In this document: positions 63,720-64,000 of the stretch, one piece after another
Numbering within the stretch: position 1 is the first letter of the stretch
Layout: each line of letters begins with the position of its first letter
NCBI GenBank assembly: GCA_029688955.1
Contig: JARUKZ010000007.1
Location: forward strand, 1 to 64,000
Direction: 5' to 3'
From: Chitinispirillales bacterium ANBcel5
GTDB taxonomy: Bacteria > Fibrobacterota > Chitinivibrionia > Chitinivibrionales > Chitinispirillaceae
Length of the DNA stretch: 64,000 nucleotides
The notes under the pieces: generated by a model
Seen by the model: the letters and a program-made list of their open reading frames with translations, nothing else
What the model was told of the DNA's origin: nothing
The model's database searches: none
Program-made: the position numbers and the translations under genes

Positions 63720-64000
63720 TTATTCGTATTTTCTGCTACCAAGTGATTGTACATTCAGAAATAGAAAAAATCCAATTACTGACAGGTAATAAATAATGTT
63801 TCTACTGTCAATAACTCCGCGCTCAATGCTTTCAAAATGATTGGCGAGGCTTAGATGGCTTAAAATGGGAACCATAGCTGAAGGCATCCTTAAAGTCATA
63901 AAAGGACTTCCGATCATTATTAAAATGAAAATTGCTACAAGTCCTAAGATAAAAGCCACGATCTGATTTTCTGTATGTGAAGAAACCCAGAGCCCTATCG
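63720..64000 (-). CDS. ABC-2 type permease (GldF-like), C-terminal part
   Basis: The last 93 residues of a membrane permease that continues past the right edge; the frame is open to base 64000. The visible part begins GLWVSSHTENQIVAFILGLV, which matches the conserved TENQIVA stretch of GldF/NosY-type permeases, and has two hydrophobic helices (AFILGLVAIFILIMI and IIYYLSVIGFFLFLNV). It ends 23 bp before the GldG-like gene. Together with an ATPase expected off the window, these genes form an exporter of unknown substrate; in gliding Bacteroidetes the relatives serve motility. Confidence 0.85.
   Translation of the reverse strand, partial: IGLWVSSHTENQIVAFILGLVAIFILIMIGSPFMTLRMPSAMVPILSHLSLANHFESIERGVIDSRNIIYYLSVIGFFLFLNVQSLGSRKYE

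Noticed and set aside
1..64000. CRISPR arrays, rRNA operons or a complete prophage
   Set aside because: No regularly spaced direct repeats, no rRNA-like sequence and no cluster of phage structural or lysis genes were seen.

Overview
The window reads as a chromosomal stretch of a motile, Gram-negative-type, moderately AT-rich bacterium. Support comes from flagellar axial genes, a CsrA-FliW-flagellin module, type IV pilus motor genes, signal peptides and Shine-Dalgarno led genes. My best guess is a haloalkaliphilic member of the Fibrobacterota (Chitinispirillum-like). This rests on the mix of DUF2723, GldG/DUF4340-type ABC genes, a secreted 'AsnB-like' protein and a eukaryotic-type UDP-glucose pyrophosphorylase, together with two osmolyte routes. 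That is inference; no rRNA or other taxonomic marker was compared.

Layout. 1-5.3 kb: an accessory island with a secreted protein cut by the window edge, a 1323-aa OmpA/peptidoglycan-binding/metalloprotease protein, dispersed repeats and a gene remnant. 5.3-6.6 kb: an SDR protein and a stand-alone RAM domain. 6.7-12.4 kb: a folded DNA/RNA element, then a four-gene operon (metK, PfkB/adenosine-type kinase, ahcY, fused glycine/sarcosine/dimethylglycine N-methyltransferase) that looks like glycine betaine synthesis with its own SAM supply and SAH removal. 12.6-15.9 kb: an ATP-grasp ligase and a CocE-type hydrolase. 16.4-22.9 kb: two tRNAs, flgM behind a textbook sigma-28 promoter, pilC-pilT-pilB, a membrane protein without an AUG start, and a SPOR protein. 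23.1-27.1 kb: metA-cysE-thiSGH. 27.1-32.6 kb: UDP-glucose pyrophosphorylase, fused trehalose-phosphate synthase/phosphatase, greA and larE. 32.7-38.7 kb: a large DUF2723 membrane protein, ettA, a glycosyltransferase and tRNA-Ser. 39-43.2 kb: a phosphorylase with many replaced active-site residues, translationally coupled to PTS enzyme I. 43.2-46.5 kb: folE, an unknown membrane protein, ogt and pdxA. 46.7-52.9 kb: csrA, fliW, flagellin, flgL, flgK, flgN and flgJ, with two sigma-54 promoters. 53-60.8 kb: a receiver-like protein without its phospho-Asp, tatD, a PAS-GGDEF-EAL protein, aspS and two genes after it. 60.9-64 kb: a DUF4340/GldG/permease operon in which gldG is split at a run of nine G.

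Main themes. Betaine (SAM cycle) and trehalose (UDP-glucose supply) point to salt stress. Flagellar expression appears layered: sigma-54 for the hook-filament genes and flagellin, sigma-28 for flgM, and CsrA/FliW acting on a GGA-rich flagellin leader. The most unusual items are the degenerate phosphorylase/enzyme I pair, the multi-stem element upstream of metK, the OmpA/PG/metzincin protein, the fused betaine methyltransferase operon, the G9 frameshift, and two reading frames whose best-placed starts are ATT and ATA. No CRISPR array, rRNA, complete insertion sequence or prophage was seen.
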